From the NCBI GenBank assembly GCA_035559315.1, contig DATMBJ010000180.1, forward strand, positions 1-19,738: 19,738 bases of DNA, in the 5' to 3' direction. Below, in pieces: positions 13,189 through 19,738 of the stretch. Numbering within the stretch: position 1 is the stretch's first letter; every line of letters begins with the position of its first letter. Both the position numbers and the translations under genes were made by a program. Source of the DNA: DATLZM01 sp035559315. Its GTDB lineage: Bacteria; Actinomycetota; UBA4738; HRBIN12. The notes beneath the pieces are model-generated. The model saw nothing but the letters and a program-made list of their open reading frames with translations, was not told the DNA's origin and made no database searches.

Positions 13189-14070
13189 GTGAAGCCCGCG
13201 CCCTTCGAGTACGCCGCCCCGACGCGCCTCGACGAGGCGGTGGCCGCGCTCGCCGAGGGGGAGGACGCGAAGGTCCTGGCCGGGGGCCAGAGCCTCGTCC
13301 CCCTCCTCGCGATGCGGCTCGCCACCCCGGCGCTCCTGGTCGACCTGAACCGGATCCCGGGCCTGGACGAGGTCCGCCTGGAGGACGGGACGCTCGAGCT
13401 GGGGGCCATGACCCGGGAGCGGACCGTGGAGGAGCTCCCGGGCCTCGCCGCGCGGTGCCCGATGATCGCGGAGGCGGTCGCCTCGATCGGCCACGTCGCG
13501 ATCAGGAACCGGGGCACGGTCGGCGGCTCCCTCGCGCACGCCGACCCCGCCGCCGAGTGGCCGGCGCTCCTCCTCGCCCTCGACGGGGAGGTGGAGGCGA
13601 CCGGACCCGCCGGCACCCGGACGATCGGCGCGCGCGACCTCTTCGTCACGTACTTCACGACCTCGCTCGAACCCACCGAGATCCTCACGCGGGTCCGGCT
13701 CCGGCTCCCCCCGCCCGGCGCCGGCTCGGCCTTCGTCGAGTTCTCGCGCCGCCACGGGGACTTCGCCCTGGCCGGGGCGGGCGCGGTGCTCGCGCTGGGA
13801 CCCGACGGGACGGTGGCCGAGGCCCGCCTCGCGCTGATCGGGGTGCGGGACACGGCGGTCCGGGCCGAGCGGGCCGAGGAGCTGCTCCGCGGCGAGCGGC
13901 CGACCGACGAGGCGATCCGGGCGGCGGCGGAGGCCGTGGACGAGGTCCTGGACCCCGTCTCCGACGTCCACGCGTCGGCGGGGTTCCGCCGGCACCTGGC
14001 GAAGGTGATGGCCCGCCGGGCGCTCCTCGCGGCCCGGGCCCGGGCGGGGGGAGGTGGGGACGATGGCTGA
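13189..14070 (+). CDS. FAD-binding subunit of xanthine-dehydrogenase-family Mo hydroxylase (CoxM-like)
   Basis: This 293-residue protein is the medium subunit that passes electrons from the iron-sulfur clusters via FAD to an acceptor. Both FAD-binding motifs are clear: AGGQSL at 31-36 and TVGGSLAHADPAAE at 110-123. The C-terminal CO-dehydrogenase flavoprotein domain occupies about 180-285. The GTG at 13189 begins 6 bases after the ubiD stop, so the two are cotranscribed. Its 3' end overlaps the 2Fe-2S subunit gene by 8 bases. Subunit order FAD, 2Fe-2S, Mo is the common coxMSL-type order, but the Mo subunit does not carry the CO dehydrogenase loop. Confidence 0.93.
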   Translation: MKPAPFEYAAPTRLDEAVAALAEGEDAKVLAGGQSLVPLLAMRLATPALLVDLNRIPGLDEVRLEDGTLELGAMTRERTVEELPGLAARCPMIAEAVASIGHVAIRNRGTVGGSLAHADPAAEWPALLLALDGEVEATGPAGTRTIGARDLFVTYFTTSLEPTEILTRVRLRLPPPGAGSAFVEFSRRHGDFALAGAGAVLALGPDGTVAEARLALIGVRDTAVRAERAEELLRGERPTDEAIRAAAEAVDEVLDPVSDVHASAGFRRHLAKVMARRALLAARARAGGGGDDG

Positions 14071-14551
14071 GCGACGGCGGATCGCGCTCCGGGTGAACGG
14101 CCGGGAGCTCGTGGGCGAGGCGGAGCCGCGGATGACGCTCGCCGACTTCCTCCGCGACGAGCTCGGCCTCACCGGCACCCACCTGGGGTGCGAGCACGGG
14201 GTCTGCGGGGCGTGCACGATCCTCCTGGACGGGCGGAGCGTCCGCTCCTGCCTGCTCTTCGCGGTCCAGGCCGAGGGCCACGAGCTCACGACGGTGGAGG
14301 GGCTCGAGCGGGAGGACGGCTCGCTCCACCCGGTCCAGGAGGCGTTCTCCGAGGCCCACGGCCTCCAGTGCGGCTTCTGCACCCCGGGGTTCCTGCTCTC
14401 GGTGGTCGAGCTCCTGGACCGCCACCCCGACCCCGACGAGGCGCTGATCCGGACCTGGCTCTCGGGGAACCTGTGCCGCTGCACCGGCTACCAGAACATC
14501 GTGGAGGCGGTGAAGCTCGCGGCGGCCAGGCTGCGGGGGGCGGGGGCATGA
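14063..14551 (+). CDS. 2Fe-2S subunit of xanthine-dehydrogenase-family Mo hydroxylase (CoxS-like)
   Basis: This 162-residue protein carries two 2Fe-2S clusters. The plant-ferredoxin type uses Cys43, Cys48, Cys51 and Cys63 (GCEHGVCGAC...SC). The C-terminal helical type uses Cys103, Cys106, Cys138 and Cys140 (CGFC and CRC). It relays electrons from molybdopterin to FAD. ATG 14063 is chosen over GTG 14054 because GGAGG at 14050-14054 gives normal spacing. It overlaps the FAD subunit by 8 bases and the Mo subunit start by 4 (ATGA), so the three subunits should be made in step. Confidence 0.95.
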   Translation: MAERRRIALRVNGRELVGEAEPRMTLADFLRDELGLTGTHLGCEHGVCGACTILLDGRSVRSCLLFAVQAEGHELTTVEGLEREDGSLHPVQEAFSEAHGLQCGFCTPGFLLSVVELLDRHPDPDEALIRTWLSGNLCRCTGYQNIVEAVKLAAARLRGAGA

Positions 14552-16983
14552 GCGGGCGCGCCGCCGGCCCGGGCTCGATCCCCGCCGAGCTCCTGGAGGA
14601 GCTCCGGCGGGAGGCCCGGCCGCCGCGCTACACGGGGCAACGGCGGCGGAGGGTCGAGGACCGACGGCTCCTCACCGGGCGGGCGCGCCACGTCGGCGAC
14701 CTCCGGGTGCCGGGGCTCGCGCACGTGGCGGTGCTGCGGAGCTCGTTCGCCCACGCGCGCCTCGTGCGGGTCGACCCGTCCCCGGCCCTGACGGCGGAGG
14801 GGGTGCTCGCCGCCTTCACCGCGGCCGACCTCCGGGGGAAGGTCGGCGCGTTCCCCGAGGCCGGCCGGGAGGAGATCGCTCCGCGGATGTACGAACGGAT
14901 CGAGCTCGAGGTGAAGCCGCTCCCGATGCCGGTGCTCGCCGACGGCGTCGTGCACTGGGTCGGGCAGCCGATCGCGGCGGTCGTGGCCGAGGACCGCTAC
15001 GCGGCCGAGGACGCGCTGGAGCGGATCGAGGTCGAGTACGAGCCGCTCCCGGCGGTCGCCGACGCCGAGGCCGCGGTGGCGCCCGGGGCCCCGGTCCTCC
15101 ACCCAGAGCTCGGGGACAACGTCGTGGTCCGGTTCCGCGTGGCGGCGGGGGACGCGGAGCGGGCCTTCCGCGAGGCGCCCCGGCGGCTCCGACGGCGGTT
15201 CGCGATGGGGCGACAGGCGGCGAACGCGATGGAGCCCCGGGGGGTCCTGGCGGCCTGGGACGAGGGGCGGCGGGAGCTCCAGGTCTGGCTCACGAACGCC
15301 CGCCCTCACCTGATCCGGACCTTCCTCTCGCGGATGCTCGGGCTGCCCGTCGAGCACGTGCGGGTCGTCGCGCCCGACATGGGCGGGAGCTTCGGCACCG
15401 GGGTGTTCCCCGAGGACGTCCTGGTGCCGTTCATCGCGATGGTCCTGGGCCGGCCGGTGCGATGGCTCGAGGATCGCCGGGAGAACCTGGCCAACACCCG
15501 CCACGGGCGGGACCAGGTGCACGACGTGGAGGTCGCCTTCGACGACGAGGGACGGATCCTCGCGCTGCGCGGCTCCTACCTCGTCGACTCCGGCGCCTAC
15601 AACCCCTACGCCATCACCGTCTCCTACAACGCCGCCGCCCACTTCCGCGGCCAGTACCGGATCGACCACCTCGAGCTCGAGTGCCGCAACGTCGTCACGA
15701 ACAAGGCCCCGGTGACCCCGGTGCGGGGCGCGGGGCGCCCGGAGGCCCTGTTCGTGATGGACCGGCTCCTCGACGTCGTGGCCCGGGAGCTGGGCCTCGA
15801 CCCGATCGAGGTCCGTCGACGGAACCTGATCCCCCCCGACGCGATGCCCTACCCCATGGGGATCCCCTACCGGGACGGGGTGGACGTCGTCTACGACCGC
15901 GGCGACTTCCCGGCCCAGCTCGAGCAGGCCCTCCGGCTGTTCGACCTGGAGGGGTTCCGGGCCCAGCAGGAGGCCGCCCGCCGCGAGGGGCGGCGGCTCG
16001 GCGTGGGCGTCGCCTGCTACGTGGAAGGCTCGGGCTACGGGCCGCACGAGGGCGCGATCGTCCGCATCGACCCCTCCGGCCACGTGGTCGTCCTCACCGG
16101 CGCCAAGCCGCACGGGCAGGGCCTCGAGACGACGCTCGCGCAGGTCTGCGCCGACCAGCTCGGGGCCCGCCCGGAGGACGTCACGGTCCGGGCGGGGGAC
16201 ACCGCGCTGATCCCCTACGGGGTCGGGACGTTCGCCTCCCGCAGCGCCGTCACCGCCGGCTCCGCCGTGGGGATCGCCGCGGCCCGCCTCCGGGCCCGCG
16301 TGGTCCGCGTGGCGGCGGAGCTCCTCGAGGTGGATCCCGAGGAGGTGGAGGTGGAGGACGGCCGGGCCTACCCGCGGGGGGCTCCCGAGCGGGGGGTCTC
16401 GTTCGCGGAGATCGCCGCCGCCACGGGCCCCCACCCCCGGACCCGCCTCCCCGAGGGGCTGGGCTTCGGGCTCCAGGAGGAGTACTACTTCGTCCCGCCC
16501 ACCGTGACGTTCTCGTCCGGGACCCACGTGGTGGGCGTCGAGGTCGACGAGGAGACCGGGGGGGTGCGGCTCCTGCGGTACGTGAGCGTGGACGACTGCG
16601 GGCGGATGCTCAACCCGACCGTGGTGGAGGGCCAGGTCCACGGGGGGATCGCGCACGGGATCGGGAACGCGGTCCTCGAGGAGGTGGTCTACGACGCCGA
16701 GGGCCAGCTCCTCACCGGCACCTACCTCGACTACCTGCTCCCCTCCCCCGCCGAGGTCCCCCCGATCGTCGTCGGCCACCAGGAGTTCCCCTCGGAGCTG
16801 AACCCGTTCGGGATCAAGGGAGTTGGCGAGGGAGGGGCCGTGGGGCCGCCGGCGGCGATCGCGAACGCCGTCGTGGACGCGCTGTGGCCCCTCCGCATCG
16901 AGATCGACCGCGTCCCGCTCACGCCCGAGCGGTTGTACGGGCTGATCCGGGAGGCGAGGGCCGCGGCCGGGGAGGAGGGCTGA
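14548..16983 (+). CDS. Molybdopterin-binding large subunit of xanthine-dehydrogenase-family hydroxylase
   Basis: This 811-residue catalytic subunit has the usual a/b hammerhead domain (about 45-170) followed by two Mo-cofactor domains. The catalytic base is Glu761 in GIKGVGEGGAVGPP, the conserved Glu of hydroxylases that use water as oxygen source. Other landmarks are MEPRG (228-232), DMGGSFGTG (277-285) and GAKPHGQGLETT (518-529). The loop facing Mo reads PVRGAGRPEA (391-400). Form I CO dehydrogenases have AYRCSFR there, so CO oxidation is very unlikely; the loop resembles the AYRGAGR form seen in hydroxylases of organic substrates. The substrate is therefore probably an aromatic, N-heterocyclic or furan-like compound or its CoA ester. 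A possible cofactor-maturation gene is not in the window. Confidence 0.93.
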   Translation: MSGRAAGPGSIPAELLEELRREARPPRYTGQRRRRVEDRRLLTGRARHVGDLRVPGLAHVAVLRSSFAHARLVRVDPSPALTAEGVLAAFTAADLRGKVGAFPEAGREEIAPRMYERIELEVKPLPMPVLADGVVHWVGQPIAAVVAEDRYAAEDALERIEVEYEPLPAVADAEAAVAPGAPVLHPELGDNVVVRFRVAAGDAERAFREAPRRLRRRFAMGRQAANAMEPRGVLAAWDEGRRELQVWLTNARPHLIRTFLSRMLGLPVEHVRVVAPDMGGSFGTGVFPEDVLVPFIAMVLGRPVRWLEDRRENLANTRHGRDQVHDVEVAFDDEGRILALRGSYLVDSGAYNPYAITVSYNAAAHFRGQYRIDHLELECRNVVTNKAPVTPVRGAGRPEALFVMDRLLDVVARELGLDPIEVRRRNLIPPDAMPYPMGIPYRDGVDVVYDRGDFPAQLEQALRLFDLEGFRAQQEAARREGRRLGVGVACYVEGSGYGPHEGAIVRIDPSGHVVVLTGAKPHGQGLETTLAQVCADQLGARPEDVTVRAGDTALIPYGVGTFASRSAVTAGSAVGIAAARLRARVVRVAAELLEVDPEEVEVEDGRAYPRGAPERGVSFAEIAAATGPHPRTRLPEGLGFGLQEEYYFVPPTVTFSSGTHVVGVEVDEETGGVRLLRYVSVDDCGRMLNPTVVEGQVHGGIAHGIGNAVLEEVVYDAEGQLLTGTYLDYLLPSPAEVPPIVVGHQEFPSELNPFGIKGVGEGGAVGPPAAIANAVVDALWPLRIEIDRVPLTPERLYGLIREARAAAGEEG

Positions 16984-17360
16984 TGGAGGTCAAGGGCATC
17001 GTCTGGGTGGGCACCGCCACCGACCGGTACGACGAGACCGTCGCGTTCTTCCGGGACGTGCTGGGGCTCGGCGTCTTCCACGCGAGCCCGAACCTCACGG
17101 TGCTGCGGACGGGCTCGGGCGAGTGGGTGGAGGTGTTCGGCCCGGGGCACGAGCACTTCCCGGAGTTCGACCGGGGCCCGGTGGTGGAGTTCCTCGTGGA
17201 CGACGTCCCCGCGGCCCGGGCCGAGCTCGAGGCCCGGGGGGTCGCGTTCCTCCACGAGGACCACTCGTGGAACGGCTACACGTGGGCCCACTTCCGGGGC
17301 CCGGACGGGAACATCTACGGGATCACGAGCGGCCCGTACCGCGGGGGCGAGGCGGCGTGA
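16983..17360 (+). CDS. VOC-superfamily (glyoxalase-fold) protein
   Basis: This 125-residue protein has the paired beta-alpha-beta-beta-beta modules of the VOC fold (KGIVWVGTATDRYDETVAFF at the start; VVEFLVDDVPAARAELEARG from 67; FRGPDGNIYGIT at 104-115). Members include glyoxalase I, ring-cleaving dioxygenases, epimerases and simple binding proteins. The usual metal ligands are only partly present: Glu50 and Glu69 remain, but the first His position is about Trp8 and the final Glu position is Gly113. Metal-dependent catalysis is therefore doubtful. It overlaps the Mo subunit stop (TGATG) and the ubiX start (GTGA), so it is made with the pathway and may act on or bind its intermediate. Confidence 0.85.
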   Translation: MEVKGIVWVGTATDRYDETVAFFRDVLGLGVFHASPNLTVLRTGSGEWVEVFGPGHEHFPEFDRGPVVEFLVDDVPAARAELEARGVAFLHEDHSWNGYTWAHFRGPDGNIYGITSGPYRGGEAA

Positions 17361-17983
17361 GCCGGACCGGCCCCCCGCTCCCCCTGGTCGTGGCGATGAC
17401 CGGGGCGACCGGGGCGATCTACGGCATCCGAGCCCTCGAGGCGCTCCGGGAGGCCGGGGTCGAGACCCACCTCGTCATCAGCGAGTGGGCGGAGCGGACG
17501 ATCCTCGCCGAGACCGACCGGAAGCCCGCCGAGGTCCGCGCCCTGGCGACCCACGTCTGGGAGGAGGACGACCTGGACGCGCCGCCGGCCTCGGGCTCGC
17601 TCCTCACGCGGGGGATGCTCGTCGCGCCGTGCAGCATGAAGTCGCTCGCGGCGATCGCCCACGGGATCTCGGAGAACCTGATCCACCGCGCGGCCGAGGT
17701 CACGATCAAGGAGCGGCGGAAGCTCCTGTTGCTCGTCCGGGAGTCCCCGCTCTCGGTGATCCACCTGGAGAACATGCTCGCGGTGGCCCGGGCTGGCGCG
17801 CTGGTCGTCCCCCCGGTGCCCGCGTTCTACGCGCGCCCCCGCACGATCGCCGAGATGGTCGACCACACCGTCGGGCGGGTCCTCGACCACTTCGACGTCC
17901 CCCACGACCTGGTCCGGCGGTGGGGGGAGCCACGGCCGGGGTGGGAGCCCCGGGTCGAGCCCGGCGGCGGGACCTCGCGCTGA
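17357..17983 (+). CDS. ubiX: UbiX-family flavin prenyltransferase
   Basis: This 208-residue protein transfers a dimethylallyl group to FMN to make the prenyl-FMN cofactor of UbiD enzymes. Family marks are GATGAIYG (16-23), GMLVAPCSMKSLAAIAHG (86-103) with SENLIHRAAEV, KERRKLLLLVRESPL (118-132), and PAFYARP with MVDHTVGR (167-174). The GTG at 17357 overlaps the VOC stop by 4 bases. Having ubiX as the last gene of an operon that opens with ubiD is strong evidence that the decarboxylase works here and needs a dedicated cofactor supply. The C-terminal about 20 residues are low-complexity. No other plausible function. Confidence 0.94.
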   Translation: MSRTGPPLPLVVAMTGATGAIYGIRALEALREAGVETHLVISEWAERTILAETDRKPAEVRALATHVWEEDDLDAPPASGSLLTRGMLVAPCSMKSLAAIAHGISENLIHRAAEVTIKERRKLLLLVRESPLSVIHLENMLAVARAGALVVPPVPAFYARPRTIAEMVDHTVGRVLDHFDVPHDLVRRWGEPRPGWEPRVEPGGGTSR

Positions 17984-17990
17984 CCGGGCA

Positions 17991-18032
17991 CCGTCCGGGG
18001 ACGGCGGCCCAGCGACCGCTCCGCCCGGCGGA
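17991..18032. terminator. Two GC hairpins between convergent ubiX and the PNPOx-like gene
   Basis: CCGTCC (17991-17996) pairs with GGACGG (17999-18004), and TCCGCC (18020-18025) pairs with GGCGGA (18027-18032), both perfectly. The gap is only 51 bases and separates converging genes, where terminators are expected. Neither has a T tract. Confidence 0.35.
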
Positions 18033-18034
18033 CG

Positions 18035-18508
18035 TCAGTCCGCGCGGAGGCCCTCGATCTGGGCCCGCCAGGCCCGGACCACCTCCGACGGATCGCGCCC
18101 TTCCACCGCGAACCCGATCCCGTGGGTCACGGGCATCCCGGGGTGGAGGTCGGTCTCGACCGAGGACACCGCGATCTCGAAACGCTCGAGGTCCGAGCCT
18201 CCGGCCGGGGGCAGCGGCCGGGGGGTGCCCCGCACGTAGAGCACGGTCCCCGGCGCCACGAAGCACAGGAGGACCGGGCTCCCGCGCGACAGGTTCCGCG
18301 CGGTCCGGGTCCCGGCCCAGAGCGCGACCCGCAGCCGGCGGTCGTCGGGGGCGAGGATCTCCCCGGCCGAGAGCATGCAGGGACGCGGGGCGCCGTCCTC
18401 GTCGGCGGTGACGAGGAGGTACGCGGGGCCGATCTTCCGCTCGAGGTCGCGCCCGTCGAACGCCTCGAGCACCTCCCGCGGCAGGCGATCCCCCACGGCT
18501 CTGCTCAC
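18035..18508 (-). CDS. Pyridoxamine 5'-phosphate oxidase-like (split-barrel flavin-binding) family protein
   Basis: This 157-residue protein matches the FMN-binding split-barrel superfamily. It shows YLLVTADEDGAPRPCML (30-46), followed by LRVALWAGTRTARNL (59-73), the segment that contacts flavin in such proteins, and VLLCFVAPGTVLYVRG. Family members reduce or oxidise small molecules or simply store flavin or F420, so no reaction can be assigned. The GTG at 18508 is the first start consistent with the domain; the longer upstream frame is not homologous-looking and crosses the divergent promoter. It faces away from the MFS gene and converges on ubiX. Whether it belongs to the UbiD pathway is unknown. 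Confidence 0.78.
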   Translation of the reverse strand: MSRAVGDRLPREVLEAFDGRDLERKIGPAYLLVTADEDGAPRPCMLSAGEILAPDDRRLRVALWAGTRTARNLSRGSPVLLCFVAPGTVLYVRGTPRPLPPAGGSDLERFEIAVSSVETDLHPGMPVTHGIGFAVEGRDPSEVVRAWRAQIEGLRAD

Positions 18509-18536
18509 GCGGCCCCCCGACGCCTGAGGTCTCTCG

Positions 18537-18547
18537 AGGATAAGATA
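18537..18547. promoter_or_regulatory. Overlapping divergent -10 boxes for the PNPOx-like and MFS genes
   Basis: TAAGATA at 18541-18547 reads TAAGAT on the plus strand (toward the MFS gene) and TATCTT on the minus strand (toward the PNPOx-like gene). A further minus-strand TATCCT lies at 18542-18537. The predicted start sites would be about 18 bases apart. Confidence 0.45.
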
Positions 18548-18568
18548 CCCCGCCCGCCGCGACCGCGC

Positions 18569-18577
18569 AGGAGGGAG
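18569..18577 (+). promoter_or_regulatory. Strong Shine-Dalgarno without a standard start codon nearby
   Basis: AGGAGGGAG is one of the best ribosome-binding sites in the window. No ATG, GTG or TTG follows within range in any frame. An in-frame ACG at 18580-18582 sits 5 bases after the AGGAGG core, exactly where the MFS gene would be expected to start. Confidence 0.5.
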
Positions 18578-18651
18578 CCACGGACGTCGCAGGACTCGGA
18601 CCGTCGCCCGTCGGGGCCGGACGCCTCCTCCGCCGCCCGTCGTTCCTGGCG

Positions 18652-19738
18652 GTGAACGCGGGCTACCTGGCGGCGACCACCGCCGAGTCCCTCCTCGCGC
18701 CCGTCCTGCCGCTCGCGTCGCGCGAGCTCCGCCTCTCGGTGGGCGACGCGGGACTCGCCCTGGCCTGCCTGGCGGCCGCGATCGCCGTGGGGAACCTGGC
18801 GGGCGGGGTGGCGCTGGTCCGGCTCGGCCCCAGGGCCGGGGCCGTGGCACCGCTCCTCGTCGCCGCAGCCGCGGCCCTGGTGGTCTCGAGGGTCCACGGC
18901 CGCGTCCCCTTCCTCGTCGGGCAGGCGCTGGTGGGGCTGGGGGCCGGCGGGTTCTTCGCGTCCGGCCTGTTCGCGGCCGGCGCGATGGCGGGCCCGGGCC
19001 GGCGCGGGACGGCGATGGGGCTGTTCGGGATCTCGTTCTCCGCGGGGCTGGCGCTCGCGGCCCTCCTGGCCGCGCTCGCCGGCGAGGGGAGCTGGCGGCT
19101 GGCGTTCCTCGCCTCCGCCCTCGTGTCGCTCGCGTCCGCGGTGGCCCTGGCCCTCGTCCGCCTCCCCGGCAGGCCGGCCCCGCCGCCCCCCGACGGGCGG
19201 GGCTCGGTCCGGCGCCTCCTCGGGGCTCCGCTCGCCGTGGGCGGGACCGCCGCGGCCTCCCAGTACGGTACGGTCTCGTTCCTCCCCACGTTCGCGGTGG
19301 CCGCGTGGGGCCTCTCGCCCCAGGCCGCCGCGGCCTGGCTGGGCGTGGCCCGGGCCCTCTCGATCGCCGCCAAGCTCCTCGCGGGGAACCGGGCCGACCG
19401 CCGGGGCGCGCGGGCCACGGCCGCGCGGACCGGCCTGCTCCTCGCGGCCACCGGTCTGGCCTGGACGCTCCTCCCGGCGGCCTGGGCGGCCCTCGCCGCC
19501 GCCCTGGTCTTCGCCGCCGCCGTCAGCGCGCTCGGGCCCGTCGCGAACGCCCTCGCGCTGGAGGGGTTCGGGGCCCGGGGCGCCCTGCTCGGGGTGTTCC
19601 GCTCGGCGCAGATCGCGGTGGGCTCGGCCGCGAGCGCCGCCATCGGCGCGGCCGCCTCCCACGTCGGCCTCCGCCCGACGCTCCTCGTGGCGGCGGCGCT
19701 GCCGGGAGCGCTCGCGCTCATCGAGCGGCGGGCCCGGG
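18652..19738 (+). CDS. MFS transporter (partial, 3' end off the window)
   Basis: The plus-strand frame stays open to the right edge (362 complete codons). It is strongly hydrophobic with about 11 membrane helices, a short charged loop after the second helix (RLGPRAGA), an RRGTAMGLFG segment after the fourth, and a cytoplasmic Pro-rich centre (GRPAPPPPDGRG) separating two six-helix halves, as in the major facilitator superfamily. A second-half loop, GNRADRRGARAT, matches the motif-A-like repeat. Substrate cannot be assigned. GTG 18652 is the first standard start but lies within or at the edge of helix 1; the sequence before it (GRLLRRPSFLAV) looks like normal protein and a strong Shine-Dalgarno at 18569 points to an ACG start at 18580. 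At most a few dozen residues should be missing at the right edge. Confidence 0.85.
   Translation, partial: MNAGYLAATTAESLLAPVLPLASRELRLSVGDAGLALACLAAAIAVGNLAGGVALVRLGPRAGAVAPLLVAAAAALVVSRVHGRVPFLVGQALVGLGAGGFFASGLFAAGAMAGPGRRGTAMGLFGISFSAGLALAALLAALAGEGSWRLAFLASALVSLASAVALALVRLPGRPAPPPPDGRGSVRRLLGAPLAVGGTAAASQYGTVSFLPTFAVAAWGLSPQAAAAWLGVARALSIAAKLLAGNRADRRGARATAARTGLLLAATGLAWTLLPAAWAALAAALVFAAAVSALGPVANALALEGFGARGALLGVFRSAQIAVGSAASAAIGAAASHVGLRPTLLVAAALPGALALIERRAR

Noticed and set aside
11425..14484. Long minus-strand open frame opposite the UbiD operon
   Set aside because: Its composition is that of an antisense shadow (Arg, Val, His, Asp and Leu rich with no domain pattern), and the plus strand encodes clear UbiD and Mo-hydroxylase subunits.
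13189..16983. Aerobic carbon monoxide dehydrogenase (coxMSL)
   Set aside because: The subunit order fits, but the large subunit lacks the AYRCSFR loop of true CO dehydrogenases, and no coxD/E/F-type maturation genes are adjacent.
18505..19721. Minus-strand open frames opposite the right end
   Set aside because: The plus strand gives a coherent multi-helix MFS protein. The minus frames are Arg/Gly/Ala-rich low-complexity shadows.
1..19738. CRISPR array, tRNA, insertion sequence or phage genes
   Set aside because: I looked for spaced direct repeats, tRNA-like TTC-A/G-A arms and transposase or integrase motifs on both strands and saw none by eye.

Overview
The window is a stretch of very GC-rich chromosome (third codon positions are almost always G or C) with densely packed genes, and nothing in it points to a phage, plasmid or transposon. 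I see no tRNA, rRNA operon, CRISPR array or insertion sequence. Several features suggest an actinobacterium, probably a deep-branching or uncultured lineage: an M. tuberculosis-type CsoR with a CsoR-like operator; a lipoyl synthase very close to actinobacterial LipA; rnpB close to rnhA and the C4 zinc-ribbon gene; an Rv2578c-like radical SAM protein; and apparently frequent leaderless genes with TANNNT -10 boxes 6-9 bases before the start codon. The lineage is an inference.

Layout. Positions 1-810 (minus strand) hold a copper-response locus: csoR, its palindromic operator, and a translationally coupled membrane-anchored cupredoxin that runs off the left edge. Positions 996-2998 (plus) encode the alpha and beta subunits of a branched-chain-type 2-oxoacid dehydrogenase E1, without E2 or E3. 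A soluble double-PAS histidine kinase (3051-4742) and lipoyl synthase lipA (4753-5748) follow. LipA makes the cofactor that the missing E2 would need.

The RNA subunit of RNase P (5753-6133, minus) shares a back-to-back promoter with a lipoprotein gene of unknown function (6155-7054, plus). The lipoprotein gene converges on and overlaps rnhA (7011-7487, minus), which in turn overlaps a coiled-coil zinc-ribbon gene (7451-8161, minus). Upstream of these on the minus strand lie a radical SAM protein (8222-9238) and a RodZ-like membrane HTH protein (9280-10098). An amidase (10223-11596, plus) is divergent from the RodZ-like gene.

The most interesting part is a tight six-gene plus-strand operon (11710-17983): a UbiD-family decarboxylase; the FAD, 2Fe-2S and molybdenum subunits of a xanthine-dehydrogenase-family hydroxylase; a VOC-fold protein; and a UbiX-family flavin prenyltransferase. 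UbiX makes the prenylated FMN that UbiD needs, and the Mo enzyme probably hydroxylates the substrate or product of the decarboxylase. The operon therefore looks like a self-contained route for a carboxylated aromatic or heteroaromatic compound. The substrate cannot be read from the sequence.

The right end has a small flavin-binding (PNPOx-like) protein (18035-18508, minus) divergent from a partial MFS transporter (18652 to the right edge). They too appear to share a two-way promoter.
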